From assembly GCF_000471905.2 (NCBI RefSeq), contig NW_006499436.1, positions 6,968,302-7,032,301 of the forward strand: 64,000 bases of DNA. Reading direction: 5' to 3'. Every line of letters starts with the position of its first letter. The stretch's first letter is position 1. The translations under genes and the position numbers were made by a program. The stretch comes from Amborella trichopoda (lineage: Eukaryota; Streptophyta; Magnoliopsida; Amborellales; Amborellaceae). Shown in pieces: positions 34,122 to 45,925 of the stretch. The notes under the pieces are model-generated. The model was not told where the DNA came from and did no database searches. It was given only the letters and a program-made list of their open reading frames with translations.

Positions 34122-34194
34122 CGCCGTCTGTGGGAATCGAACCCACGACCACATGGTTAAAAGCCATGCGCTCTACCGGCTGAGCTAAGACGGC
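34122..34194 (-). tRNA. tRNA-Lys (anticodon UUU)
   Basis: On the minus strand a 73-nt cloverleaf folds cleanly. The 7-bp acceptor stem GCCGTCT pairs with AGACGGC, and the D stem is GCTC/GAGC. The anticodon stem is CATGG/CCATG with loop CTTTTAA (anticodon TTT), the variable loop TGGTC, and the T stem GTGGG/CCCAC with loop TTCGATT. The discriminator base is G and CCA is not encoded, as in nuclear genes. There is no intron. It decodes Lys AAA/AAG codons. The internal A and B boxes are intact, so the gene looks functional. It stands alone about 1.7 kb downstream of CYCC1. Confidence 0.96.
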
Positions 34195-34439
34195 CTAGTA
34201 ATGTATTGTATCAAGTTCAGCTTATAATCTCTTCCGCTTGATACCTTTTAAACATTTATTAATTATCCACCTTTTGCTTGGTTTTACTCTATCTTTTAGT
34301 TAGACGGCACCACAGCCCAGAAAGTATCTAATCCAACAATTCAATTGTTAACTAATTTCCTGAAATATCTACAAAACAAGGAAATTGTAAGTCACACTGG
34401 AAGCGAAAAGATAGATTTGGGATTAGTAGTTAGGGAAAA

Positions 34440-34635
34440 CCCTAGGGTCACTTGGTGTGATGGTAAAGGTTCGGGTAGCCAGCACAAGAGAGTGGTTCGA
34501 GTCTTTAGAGCGGCAACTTTGTGCATAAAAAACCAAAGGTTAAGATCGTTTTCAGCTCACCTCTCCTGGGACCCTGGGTAGATGGAACCAACACCGGGTT
34601 ACGACCCTTTCTAATCAAGGAAAAATCCTGAAATT
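34440..34635 (+). mobile_element. tRNA-derived SINE (resembles the Au SINE group)
   Basis: An A-box-like TGGTGTGATGGTAAAGG (34453-34469) and a B box GGTTCGAGTC (34494-34503) are spaced as in Pol III promoters. They are followed by a body (AGAGCGGCAACTTTGTGC ... CCTGGGACCCTGGGTAGATGG) similar in plan to plant Au SINEs. The 3' end merges into a duplicated segment, so boundaries are approximate. No coding capacity. Confidence 0.65.
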
Positions 34636-34940
34636 GCTCGATTATCCCTATTTCTTAACATTTTTTTTATTTTTATGTTAAATATAACCTGTCCAACCAA
34701 GGAATCCTTAAGCCCATCTGGGCAAATCACAATCTTGGAGGCTAGTTTTGACTATTAAAGGGTCAAAATCAAAGGGTTACAATCCTTTCTAATCAGGGGA
34801 AAACCCTGAAATTGCTCGATTCTCCTTATTTTCTAACTTTTTAAGTATAGCCGGTCCAACCAAGGAATCCTTGAGCCCATCCGGGCAAATCACAATCAAA
34901 CTGTGGCAAGTTGGAGGCCAGTTTTGACTATTGAAACATT
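34596..34940. repeat. Tandem duplication, ~165-178 bp unit, two copies
   Basis: Unit 1 (34596-34758) and unit 2 (34774-34940) share GGGTTAC(G/A)A(C/T)CCTTTCTAATCA, CTGAAATTGCTCGATT, GTCCAACCAAGGAATCCTT, GCCCATC(T/C)GGGCAAATCACA and AGTTTTGACTATT. Unit 1 overlaps the SINE 3' end. Confidence 0.88.
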
Positions 34941-35373
34941 GGTACTTAGAAGGAAAGAGAAGCTTTCAAGAAATCACCTAATGCATTAAAAAACTACTAA
35001 CGATTTAAAATAAACGAGTAGGGGTTCCTCATCCCTACTGAATTACCCAACAAAAAAAAAACTAATGTGATAAGATGTAGCTGAGGCTAATTCTTCCATC
35101 CTTATGGATTTATGATTTTACTTCAATTGTTGGTTGATTATTTATGCTTGAGCATTACATATCTATACTATTGTTATTAAACTAAAGTTAAGGGATAGAC
35201 ATATGTTACAAGAATAAGAAGGCCCCTATTTCTTAAGAGAACTTAAGGCAATTGAATCTTAAAAATGAGGTAAGAGAGGGATGTGATCCTTTGGGGGGTG
35301 GTGCAGATACGTGATCTTTAGGACGTTGGGGTGAGAAAGAGGAAAATACATGTAGGAAGAGACTTGATCTTTA

Positions 35374-35618
35374 GGGCATGTTTGGTTCGTGTGCAAATAT
35401 TATATTTTCACTTAAAAGTATATCTCAAAAAATATTTCATGCGAAAAATTTTCATGTGGTTAGTTAAAATATTTTCACACTAAATAGTTGTTAATTGGTG
35501 TGAGAATATGCATTGAGACCATTTGGTATCAAAACATTTCCACATCTAGCCACATGAAAGAATTTTTTCATATGAAAATATGTTCCATAAAATATTTTCA
35601 CGTAAAATAAACGTGCCA
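35374..35618. mobile_element. Short TIR MITE (~245 bp)
   Basis: The element begins GGGCATGTTTGGTTCGTG and ends AAACGTGCCA, with subterminal inverted similarity (TTTCATGTGG(T/C)TAG on each side). The equivalent place in block X copy 2 (about 44992) reads straight through CTTTAGACAA, so copy 2 is an empty site. The superfamily is not certain; GGGCATGTTTGG starts are common among plant hAT and PIF-type MITEs. Confidence 0.72.
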
Positions 35619-35732
35619 TTACGAAAAGGGTATATAGGATTTTAGGAAAGATAAAGAGAAAGTAAGATGGAGAGAGAGAGAGAGTTGATATTCAGAGAAA
35701 AATAAAGGAAGACCATTATTCTATTTATCTGA

Positions 35733-36129
35733 AGAAAAAATTTATATAAGTGCGAGGCTCTAGACAACTAAATTAGTGCACACCTAAAAAATTTCACTAG
35801 AAGAGATTTTTTTGTATGCCCAAAAGTCCTTAAATTGATCATTTCGACCTCAATAGGCATGGACATGAGGAAAAAATGAATTTCAAGTTTTGGAAATAGA
35901 TGCATCTTGTAATGCATTTTTAGATCGTCAATTTTTAAGATTTTAAAGTTTTCATAGATCTACTCAATCTACACTATTTTTTAAGCTTTAAATTTTATAA
36001 TTACAAATGAAAATATATATTTCAAGGCTATCACAAAGATTTCCAATATAGAAACCAAATTTCTCGACACTATTTGAAGGTGCGATTTACTTTGATTATT
36101 TAGAGCCTCGGCCTTATATAAACTGCACC
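35733..36129 (-). mobile_element. MITE family M copy 1 (397 bp, 9-bp duplication, Mutator-like)
   Basis: Flanked by TTTATCTGA (35724-35732) and TTTATCTAA (36130-36138), a 9-bp duplication with one mismatch. Read on the minus strand it begins GGTGCAGTTTATATAAGG followed by CCGAGGCTCTAAAT. The far end carries the same AGGCTCTA...AAATTAG motif inverted. The interior matches copy 2 (51373-51753) along its whole length. Block X copy 2 lacks it. Non-coding. Confidence 0.85.
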
Positions 36130-36564
36130 TTTATCTAATGAACTATCACCTTTTCCATATCTCTCAAGTTTTTAGGAGCATCCCTTAGTTCCTAAATTTT
36201 AAAAAATAGAGAATCAATAATATAGATGAGAGATTTGGAGGAAAGAGAGATACTCATAAGGGAGGTATAAAACCTCAAGAATGGAGACCTTAGGAGGGGA
36301 GAATACTATATTAATTCTACCACTTCCCTAATCTTTTATCCATAAGAAAATCTCCAAATTTGAAAAACTCTCTTTTGAAAAGTTGCATGCCCCTAAATAA
36401 ACGAATGGCCTCTTTTGGAAAGTTGCATACCTTAATGAATATCCCTTATAAATAGTTGAAAATTACTAATCCCCTTACCAACCATTTCCAAACTCTTCAA
36501 AAGCAAACAATACCATCCTCTCTCAACTCTCTCTCAATTTCTATCTCTTCCCTCATCTTAACTA

Positions 36565-37098
36565 TGAAAGAAAGATTTTATGTGATCTAGTCAGAGTATC
36601 TATAATTTTTTTTTTTTTTTTCTTCATAGCTTAGATCACTCACAAGTGGTCCTTTTACAAGAAATCAACTTTAAAACAAATAAAAGAAATAAATCTAGGA
36701 TCTCAAAACTTGATGCCACTATAAATTTCTATTTTAATAACCAAAGAAAGACACAAACTATGCTTGGAAATAATAAAAGACATAAAGAGTAATGACAAGA
36801 AACAATAAAGAGAGTGCTGGAGATTACCTCTACTGGGTTTCTTACATCCCACATCGAGTCACCACTTTTCAATGGCATGGGATCAATAGTCAACCTTCGA
36901 AAAAGAAAATTTAGGCCAAACTCTCCAATAGAACAAGAACTCCTTTCAATCACAAATATCAAACTTAGGTAGATCCCCTTGATCACCTAGTTGAGAGAGA
37001 TAGCATCTCCTTTCTACACTCTAAACCCTTTAGCTATATCACAACAAGATGGGAGAGAGATCAAGAATACCATGAGTGCGGCATGCCCCTTCCTTACC

Positions 37099-37135
<37 letters not shown>

Positions 37136-38412
37136 GTAGAGAATATTGGGTATGGTCCATCATTTTTTATATTGTTTCAAGGGGTTTTAGGATTTTTTAG
37201 GGTTTTCATAGCTTACTTGAGATTGAATATATATCATTGATCTTGGGTGATTTTTGGGGTGAGAGATATGAGCCATCCATTCTATATATAGGAAATATAA
37301 ACAAGGAAATATCAATTATAATATTGTCCTTACTATACTCATGCACAAGCCTCTTTACACATTCCTTATTTAATTTCAAAACTTTCTCAAAGCACAAGCT
37401 TTCCAAAACATAGGCTATCTTTACTCTCAAGCCATAAGCTTGAACACATAAAGGGCAAGCCACAAGAAGTTGGGTGTGCCACCCATGATGGCAACTTCTG
37501 GGCTCCCACCAACATGTCATGGTGGGCCCATATGCACAAATGGGCCCCCCATGCAATTTTAAATAATTTAAAATTAAATAAATATTTTTAAATTTTAATA
37601 AAATATTTAAACCAATAAAAAATCAATATCTATGTTTTTATAAATTCAAATTTTATAAATAAAATACCCAGAGTTCCAGAAAAATTCAAATAAGCATTCT
37701 AAAAATAATATAACATTGAAACAAACACAATTAAATACTTTTAATAGAAAAAAGATCCATATGTTTTAGGAATAAATAAATAAACACTGGTTCACTCCAC
37801 CTTCTACTGTAGATTACGGTCCACACTTTTTTTTTCAAACCAACCCAGTATTGCCCATGACCCATAGTCCATGCAAAGGTTCATTAGTGGGTCTTCAAAG
37901 TCCAGCCAATGGGTAATTGGTCATACTCTCAGTCTATGGATTTCAAGTTCTCCCCTAGAGATGTACCAAGGTCATCTAAACTTGATACAATCTACAGCTC
38001 TATGGTGTACAAGGGTTATCTCTCGTACATACACAAGCTTTACCCTGAAAAGTGGTTCGTTTTCAAAAAAAAGGCTGTCATATGTCGTGTGATGGTATAC
38101 GGATGAGGCTTTGGCTCTCGTCTCTAAAGGCCTCAGTCACACACGAGGGCCTTGGCTCACTCTTCCGAGCATATTCCGACCTCATTAAGGGATGACCCAT
38201 TATAACTCTTATCAGTTTATTCTCTATACCTAGGTAACATGAGTTTTTCCAACGACTGGTCTAGCTCATCAAGCTCAGTCTGGTATCAGTAAATATCATT
38301 TGTTTAATATGATCTACACAAGACCATACTCTCACTGAGTTCATATTCCATTATATCAAAACGTTCAATTACAAACACTCATAAGGCCTTTAATGACTAC
38401 ATATATCCAATA
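36565..38412 (-). repeat. 3' LTR of the 36.6-43.8 kb Copia fossil
   Basis: A direct repeat of 40996-43846. The shared stretch around 36790-37120 is very similar to 41225-41560, including a CCATAGG..GAGAGA microsatellite site. Termini are approximately TG/CA. Confidence 0.85.
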
Positions 38413-41400
38413 TCTCTCACTTAGCCTTTGAAAGCCTTACATTTTCTTTTTCTCACTTCTTTAACCCCTATCTCTCTCATGTCTCACAAAATCATTTAGT
38501 GCAGGTCCCTTTGGAAGAAGATTTGCTATCATTACCTCTGTAGGGATATAGTTAATGTCAGTCTCTCTCAATTACAATCTCTCTCTCAAGCATTTTTCAC
38601 TTATTCTATCTCATTACATTAATCATGATTTTTGCCATCAATCCTTTCACCAAAGGATTTATGGAGGTATTGCTTCTTTCTCTTTACTACTCAGATCTTA
38701 TCCCGAACGTGGTCGTAGTTCATCTTTCATGTTACATATCGAATCATGGACCTGTTGTTATAGAAGATTATCACATACCCTCATTGCATGAAGCTGTATC
38801 TCATAGGCTCAAAAGAGTTCTTCAATCAAGCTGCTCCCTTCTGTAGCCATACAACTAGCGCCACACATTTGGGTTCTATAGGTGAACAAAATTATAGTAT
38901 GTTGTTCCAGTTAATCTGTCAAATACTAGCAGGTGCTCTAATTGGAATATTTAGTTTATTTAGATCTTTCATGATAGAGTACATGTAGATCTGAATATCC
39001 AAACAGCTAAAAAGAATCATAAGACTGTAGTGGCTCCCACTCAATTATTGCACATACAATATACATTCTCAGCATTCTTATGTTTATATCATGAGGTAGT
39101 ATATCGAGTCTTATACAATAAGTAATTCAATTCTCGCTGGTTTCATAATATGCAAAACCTTCCAGAACCACAGCGTCAACCACACTAGTCTTCATGGTTG
39201 TAAATCCATACAAACTAAGTTATCCAATCAACACAACATGTGTCAAGAAAGCCAAGCAAGATGGCCTTCCTACAACATTCTCTATGGTTCAAGGTCATAG
39301 GTAATCGACGATGCTAAATAACTAAAAATATGTGTAAATGTATATGGCCATTTAAAAACCAGTGCATGAATAAATGACAGTTTCGTCCCAAGTTTATAAA
39401 TACATTCAAGACTCAATGTTTTAATGTCTCTCTTCATTAAAAAAAACTATTGAATTGATATATATACATTCACAAGCAATAGTTAGATAATAGTATGGCA
39501 GTTTAGAATGATTTTCCATAAAGACTTCGAGGACTTTCAAAGACTATGGGGTTTTCTCAAAACCATATTCATAGATTTAGCTTTTTTCTCAATTTATCCA
39601 ATTTAATTTTAAAATATATTCCTAGTCTTCAAAAATTATTTTACCGCATTCACATTTAATTACCTACCATGTCATGTTTACAGTCATAAAAACAAATTAT
39701 AAAGTCCATATTACAATTTTATCCAAAATAAAGTATAACTAAATAATGGTTATCAAAACCTGACACAATACTTTTTATTGGAATAGACTAAAAACTACAA
39801 CATAATGCTCAGTTCTATTCCTAAATCGCGCCATTTAGTGGGTCTACGATTTTGTGACATTCATGTCACAATACAATTTTTTCAACAGAAAATCAAGTAG
39901 TACACCTCTCAGAAAAATAATTGTTTCTTTCAATTCACAAAAGTTCTTTCTGAAATATTTTTCATTGAAAACTAGACTCTAAATTAAAGTATAACATCAT
40001 AGTGTGAATCCAAATAATTCTTTTTTTAGAGAAATAAATAAATGGTATTCACGCCAGCAAATAAATCATACTGTAGAATTTCAGGATGAATGCTATTTAG
40101 TAAAATTATCTTTTCTCTCCACCCACAAAGAGTTTCATTTTCAAACCAATTTTGTTTGAAAGTAGACACAAAATAACAACAAATATATTTCTAGATGCCT
40201 TATATCACTCAGTTAAGTAGGCTTGATAAATATAGTTATTTACATATCAATGAAAATACACCAAACTGTAGAAAATTCAGGATGACCTCTCTTCAATCCA
40301 TAATTTTTATTCCATGCTTCCCATGAATATTTCTCTCTCAAATAAATTTTACTAGAAACTAGATTCGAAATGGTAGTTTAGAAATTTGGTGGAAATTAAA
40401 AAATTATGTTAAGAATAAAAATAAAATCATAACTTCCAAGTTATTGAGATAGTTTTCATTGAAGAAAACAACACTTACAATTCCTTCAATTAAATAACAA
40501 TATCTTTCAAACCACTAGGATTTTCTTTATGATTTTTTTTTTTTTTAAAGTAGACTCAATTTTATGAGTTACAGTAAAATTTATGCTAAAAATAAAATCA
40601 TATATTGGTGAAAAAATTCATGAAACTCAATAGACAGTTCATGGATTTTGCAGGGTCATAACTGACACCCTTCATTGATGAATCCATAACTCTTAATTCC
40701 TACAGGATTTCCCACTGAAATTTTATAAGTAGATCATACTCTAAAAAATACATAATATCACTGACGTATGCAATAGATAAATACCTCATTCTTATCTTCA
40801 TATCCCTGTTCCAAGACAACATAGATTACCTCATTCTACAGAGTGCCTTTTAAGTGGTTGAATATTGCAATAATTCTTCCAGAGGTGTATCAATTGACCA
40901 CAAAGGTCATTGGCTTTATTAAATCTTATTCTCAACTCACCAAAATAGTGAAATAATAGAAAGATGACATCAAGTTATTCTTGCTCTAATACCAATGAAA
41001 GAAATACTTTATTTGATCTAATCGAAGTATATTTTCTTTTTTTCTTCTTTTTCTTTCTATTCTTTTTCTTTTCTTCACGACTTAGGTCTCTCACAAGTAA
41101 TTTTTCTACAATAAATCAACTTCAAAAGAAATAAATCTATGATCTCAAAACTTGATGCCACTATAAACCTTTTTTTTAATAAACAAAGAAAAACACAAAT
41201 TATGCTTGGGAATAATAATAGGCACAATGAGTAAATATGACAAGAAATAATAAAGAGAGTGCTGAGGATTACCTCAACCGGGATTCTTACACTCCACACC
41301 GAGTTACCGCCTTTCGATGACGCGTTAATGGTCAACTTTCAATCTCAATCTCGGGAAAGCAAATTTAGGCCAAACCCTCCAATGGAACAAGAACTCCTTT

Positions 41401-41556
41401 CAATCACAAATCTCAAACTTAGGTAGAACCCCTTGATAACCTAGTTGAGAGAGATAGCATCTCCTTTCTACACCCTAAACCCTTTAGCCATATCACAACA
41501 AGATGGGAGAGAGATCAAGACTACCATGAGTGGGGTGTGTCCCTTCATTACCATAG

Positions 41557-41609
<53 letters not shown>

Positions 41610-42442
41610 NNNNNNNNNNNNNNNNNNNNNNNNNNNNNNNNNNNNNNNNNNNNNNNNNNNNNNNNNNNNNNNNNNNNNNNNNNNNNNNNNNNNNNNNNNN
41701 NNNNNNNNNNNNNNNNNNNNNNNNNNNNNNNNNNNNNNNNNNNNNNNNNNNNNNNNNNNNNNNNNNNNNNNNNNNNNNNNNNNNNNNNNNNNNNNNNNNN
41801 NNNNNNNNNNNNNNNNNNNNNNNNNNNNNNNNNNNNNNNNNNNNNNNNNNNNNNNNNNNNNNNNNNNNNNNNNNNNNNNNNNNNNNNNNNNNNNNNNNNN
41901 NNNNNNNNNNNNNNNNNNNNNNNNNNNNNNNNNNNNNNNNNNNNNNNNNNNNNNNNNNNNNNNNNNNNNNNNNNNNNNNNNNNNNNNNNNNNNNNNNNNN
42001 NNNNNNNNNNNNNNNNNNNNNNNNNNNNNNNNNNNNNNNNNNNNNNNNNNNNNNNNNNNNNNNNNNNNNNNNNNNNNNNNNNNNNNNNNNNNNNNNNNNN
42101 NNNNNNNNNNNNNNNNNNNNNNNNNNNNNNNNNNNNNNNNNNNNNNNNNNNNNNNNNNNNNNNNNNNNNNNNNNNNNNNNNNNNNNNNNNNNNNNNNNNN
42201 NNNNNNNNNNNNNNNNNNNNNNNNNNNNNNNNNNNNNNNNNNNNNNNNNNNNNNNNNNNNNNNNNNNNNNNNNNNNNNNNNNNNNNNNNNNNNNNNNNNN
42301 NNNNNNNNNNNNNNNNNNNNNNNNNNNNNNNNNNNNNNNNNNNNNNNNNNNNNNNNNNNNNNNNNNNNNNNNNNNNNNNNNNNNNNNNNNNNNNNNNNNN
42401 NNNNNNNNNNNNNNNNNNNNNNNNNNNNNNNNNNNNNNNNNN
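41610..42442. other. Assembly gap (833 N)
   Basis: An N run inside the LTR, beginning next to a GA microsatellite. The equivalent place in the other LTR (37090-37145) holds only a short GA tract, so the gap size may be overestimated. Confidence 0.95.
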
Positions 42443-43477
42443 AGAGTTCCTTCTAACTGGGGCGTGCCCCTTATTTTTGCATTAGCGAGAGAGAGGTCCA
42501 TCTCTTTTTACGGTGCTTCAAGGGGTTTTAGGGTTTCTTAGAGTTTTCATGGATTGCTTGAGATTTAATATGCACTACTGATCTTGGGTGACTTATGGGG
42601 TGAGAGATATGAGTCATCCATTCCATAGATAGGTCATCAAGATTATATGGAAGGTGTTAAAACCTTTATCCCCCATTTCCTAAATTATTTTCCTATCACT
42701 TAAAAAAAAAATTCAATTATAATATTGTGCTTACTATACTCATGCACAAGCCTCTTTACACACAAGCCTCTGTACACATTCCTTCAAAACTTCCTAAAAG
42801 CACAAGCTTTCCAAAACATAGGTTATCTTTACTATCAAGCCATAAGCTTGAACACATAAAAGGAAAGCCACAAGAGGTAGGGCATGCCACCCATGATGGC
42901 AACTCATGGGCCCCCACCAACTTGCCATGGTGCGGCCCATGTGCACAAATGGGCTCCTATGTAGTTTTAAATAATTTTAAAATGAATTAAATATTTTTAA
43001 AATTTATTTAGATAATTAAATCAATGAAAATTAATATCTCTGTTTTCATATCTAAAATTTATAAATAAAATACACAAAGTTCTAGAAAAATTCAAATAAC
43101 AATTCTAAAAATAGTATAATATCAAAACGAACACAGTTAAATAATTTTGATTGGAAAATGATCCATATGGTTTAGGAATAAATAAATACTGGGGTACTCC
43201 ACCTTCTACTGTGGACTGCGGTCTACATTTTTTTTCTCAAACCGACCCAGTATTGCCCATGAGCCACAGTCTATGCAAAGACTCATTAGTGGGTCACCAA
43301 AGTCTAGCCAATGGGCAATGGATCATAATCTTAGTCTATGGATTTCAAGTTTTCAACTAGAGACATACCAAAGTCACTTAGACTTGATGTCATCCACAAC
43401 TTTATGATGCATAGAGGCTATCTCTTGCATATGTACAAGCTTCACCTTAAAAGGTGGTTCACTTTCCCAAAAACTAC

Positions 43478-43479
<2 letters not shown>

Positions 43480-43511
<32 letters not shown>
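43480..43511. repeat. (AT)n microsatellite
   Basis: About 16 TA units inside the right LTR. Confidence 0.95.
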
Positions 43512-43513
<2 letters not shown>

Positions 43514-43846
43514 TGTGATGGTACGCGAATGAGGCTTTAGCCCCTATATCTAAAGGCCTCCATCACATACAAGAGTCGTACCGTCCCTCGGCTTACTCTT
43601 CTGGGCATACTCCGACCTCATCAAGAGATGTCTCATTATAATCTTTATCGGTTTATTCTCTATGCTCAGGTAACATGAATTTTTCCTAATCAACTAGCTT
43701 AGCTCGTCAAGCTCAGTCCATTATCAACAAACATCTGCTTAGTATGGTCCACATATGATCACACTCTTACTGAGTTCATATTCCATTAGATCAAAAACTT
43801 CAATTATAAACAGGTCTTGGCCTTTAGTGGCCACATACACGCAACA

Positions 43847-44400
43847 AACTCTACTCACACACATTCTCTCTCGTCTCCCCATAATCCTCTCTTGTTGCTC
43901 TCTTTTTTATCCATCCTCTATTTGTTTCCCAATTACTCTCTCCAATGTCCTCTATCTAGTCTCTATGTAAAACCTAACATGACTAAAAAATGTGGTAAAG
44001 AAAATGTCCTCTATCTAGTCTCTATGTAAAACCTAACATGACTAAAAAATGTGGTAAAGAAAATGTGAACTTTCCTATTAAAAAATTTAATTTCAAATCC
44101 CTGTGAAGGTGAGAGTGCAAAGGCCAAATGATAAATACAATACTAACGGAAACTACTTGAATAATTTTGGCCGAGGTATGTTAATTTTAACTTTAAAATA
44201 AAAAGACACTTTTCTTTTTATATTTTGAAGTATTGTTTATGTTTATCCTTTTTAGTATGATGGGGCAATGAATTAGTTTAATTTATTTGTTGGGTTTTCT
44301 ACTATATGTATTGGTGTCATTTGGCATTTAACCTAATAGTACTTTTATTTATTGATTTCTAAATTAAATTCAGAAAATATGCAAGCAAAAAAAATAAAGA
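43847..44400. repeat. Duplicated block X, copy 1 (right part)
   Basis: Continuation of 35211-36564 after the LTR element. It matches 45570-45925 (AAAACCTAAC, TATTTTGAAGTATTGTTTATGTTT, ATGTATTGGTGTC/ATGTATTAGTCTC, ATATGCAAGCAAAA). It contains a 59-bp tandem duplication (units at 43944 and 44003). Confidence 0.8.
43944..44061. repeat. 59-bp tandem duplication
   Basis: Two essentially identical units (AATGTCCTCTATCTAGTCTC ... GTGGTAAAGAA), so recent. Block X copy 2 has a single unit. Confidence 0.95.
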
Positions 44401-44444
44401 AAGAAGGAAAAAACTGCACATACACACACATCCAAATCACGTAT

Positions 44445-44716
44445 TTCACTTTTAATTTTTTTTTCTACAAATAAAAATCACGTAAAATTTTAGGTTTATA
44501 TTCTTCTCATTAAGACACCTAATAAAATATTAAAAAATTCGAAAGATATAAATTGATCAAAATACCCGTGGAAAGTTTAAAGGGTATTTTGATTAATTTA
44601 TTTTTCACGAAATATTTTTTTTGATATTTTTATTGGATTTACCTATTTTAAAAGAACATACACCCAAAATTTTAAGTGATTTGGATTTATAGAAAAAAAT
44701 TAAAATTCAAATATGA
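44445..44716. mobile_element. Hairpin MITE, family H copy 2
   Basis: A foldback centred near 44582. Outer parts TTTTTTTCTACAAAT and ATTTATAGAAAAAA and inner parts GATCAAAATACCC and GGGTATTTTGATTAA pair. The plan and several phrases (CACCTAATAAAA-TATTAAAAAA, TGATATTTTT, TTTACCTATTTT) match copy 1 at 23229-23690. Non-coding. Confidence 0.8.
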
Positions 44717-44832
44717 CATGCAGTCGTAATCATTGGACTGGCCCAAATTGAATCTGGACCGTTGGATTCATATGTAGCTGTAGGCTCACTGGTGTATGTT
44801 TGCATTTCTCATGTGTGTGTGTGTGTGTTCTA

Positions 44833-45925
44833 AGAATAAGAATGGACCCTCCTCCCTAGCGAGGATTTAAGGCAGCTGACCTCTCAAAAAAATAGAGAGG
44901 TGAGAGACGGTCATATGATCCGAAGGGGGTGGTGGAGACAGAGACCTCATATTTAGGGGTCGAGTGTGAGAGAGGAAGACACTTAATCTTTAGACAATGT
45001 ATATATGATTTTCGAAAATTGAAAGAGAGAAAGTAAGATATTGAGAGATGAAAAAAGAGAGATGCTGCTGAGAGAAAAATAGGATGAACATCGTCTTTTC
45101 CATATCTCTCAATATTTTAGGATTATCTTTCAACTCCAATTTAAAAAATAAAGATTTTAGGATCATCTTTTAACTCAAATTTAAAAAATAAAGATCTAAG
45201 AATATAGGTGAGAGATTTGAAGGGGGAGAGAAAGACATAGATAACAGAGGGGTAAAGCCTTTAAAAAATGACTTTAGAAGGGGAGAATACCATATAAATT
45301 TCTTCTACTTCCCTAATATTACAACCATAGAAAAATCTCTAAACTTGAAAACCATCTCTTTTGGAAAGTTCTGTGCCCCTAAAAAATAAAATGCCCGTAA
45401 GCCCCTAAAAAATTTCTTTGTTAAGGATTAAAAAATACAAAACCCTTACCAACCGTTTCCAAATGTGTCAAAAACAAATAATATCATCCTTTTGCATATT
45501 CTCTTTCTCTAATCTTTCATCTTCCTCTCTTTCTACTCTATATTTTTTCTCATCATCTCTTTTTATGCTAATTACTCTCTCCAAGATCCTCTATTCACTC
45601 TATCTCTGCAAAACCTAACGAGAACCAAGAATGTGTTAAAGAAATGGTGGAATTTCATTACTACAAAATCTATTTTCAAATCCCCAAAAAATGGTACGAG
45701 TACAAAGGCCATTAATTTTAATTTTTTTAATAAAAAGCCACTTTTCTTTTATATTTTGAAGTATTGTTTATGTTTTTCCTTTTTAGTATGATTGGGCAGT
45801 GTATTAGATTAATTTATTTGTTGCGTTTTGTACCATATGTATTAGTCTCGTTTGGCATTAAACGTAATAGCACTTTTATTCATTGAATTCTAAATTAATT
45901 CAGAAAAATATGCAAGCAAAAAGAC
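44833..45925. repeat. Duplicated block X, copy 2 (uninterrupted)
   Basis: Same block as 35211-36564 plus 43847-44400, without the two MITEs and without the LTR element. It therefore serves as a reference for the state before those insertions. It has its own short duplication of AAAAAATAAAGAT (45140-45195). No coding sequence is seen. Confidence 0.8.

Larger units (their letters stand above)
35211..36564. repeat. Duplicated block X, copy 1 (left part), carrying two MITEs
   Basis: This block aligns with 44833-45925. Shared landmarks include AGAATAAGAA near the start, GGGGGTGGTG, ATCTTTAG, TTTTCCATATCTCTCAA, GGGGAGAATAC, CTACTTCCCTAAT, TCTCTTTTGGAAAGTT and CCTTACCAACC. Copy 1 continues at 43847-44400 after the LTR element that interrupts it. 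MITEs at 35374-35618 and 35733-36129 are absent from copy 2. Confidence 0.8.
36565..43846 (-). mobile_element. LTR retrotransposon fossil, Ty1/Copia type, minus strand, degraded
   Basis: Fossil. Two long direct repeats (36565-38412 and 40996-43846, the latter with an 833-N gap) enclose about 2.6 kb. Directly beside the right LTR lies a minus-strand initiator-tRNA-Met primer-binding site (about 40983-40994). A purine tract on the minus strand borders the left LTR (38413-38424). Flanking 5-bp repeats are AACTA and AACTC. The interior is too short for a full gag-pol. Only a faint Copia RNase H C-terminal trace is seen (near 38655), so the element is broken throughout. LTR similarity is about 85-90 per cent by eye, implying an age of millions of years. 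The LTR start matches the 3' LTR beginning at 63911. It interrupts duplicated block X. Confidence 0.82.
40996..43846 (-). repeat. 5' LTR of the 36.6-43.8 kb Copia fossil, with assembly gap
   Basis: This is the partner LTR. On the minus strand it starts TGTTGCGTGTATGTGGCC at 43846 and ends next to the primer-binding site. Ns at 41610-42442 replace part of it beside a GA tract (41561-41607). An (AT)n microsatellite lies at 43480-43511 that the other LTR lacks. Confidence 0.85.

Noticed and set aside
34345-34581. 78-codon frame on the + strand
   Set aside because: It runs through the tRNA-derived SINE and has no protein-like character.
37206-37556. 116-codon minus-strand frame in the left LTR
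   Set aside because: It lies within an LTR, and the other LTR copy does not keep the frame; no domain is seen.
41445-42541. Frames of over 300 codons on both strands
   Set aside because: They run through the 833-N gap and a GA tract inside an LTR.
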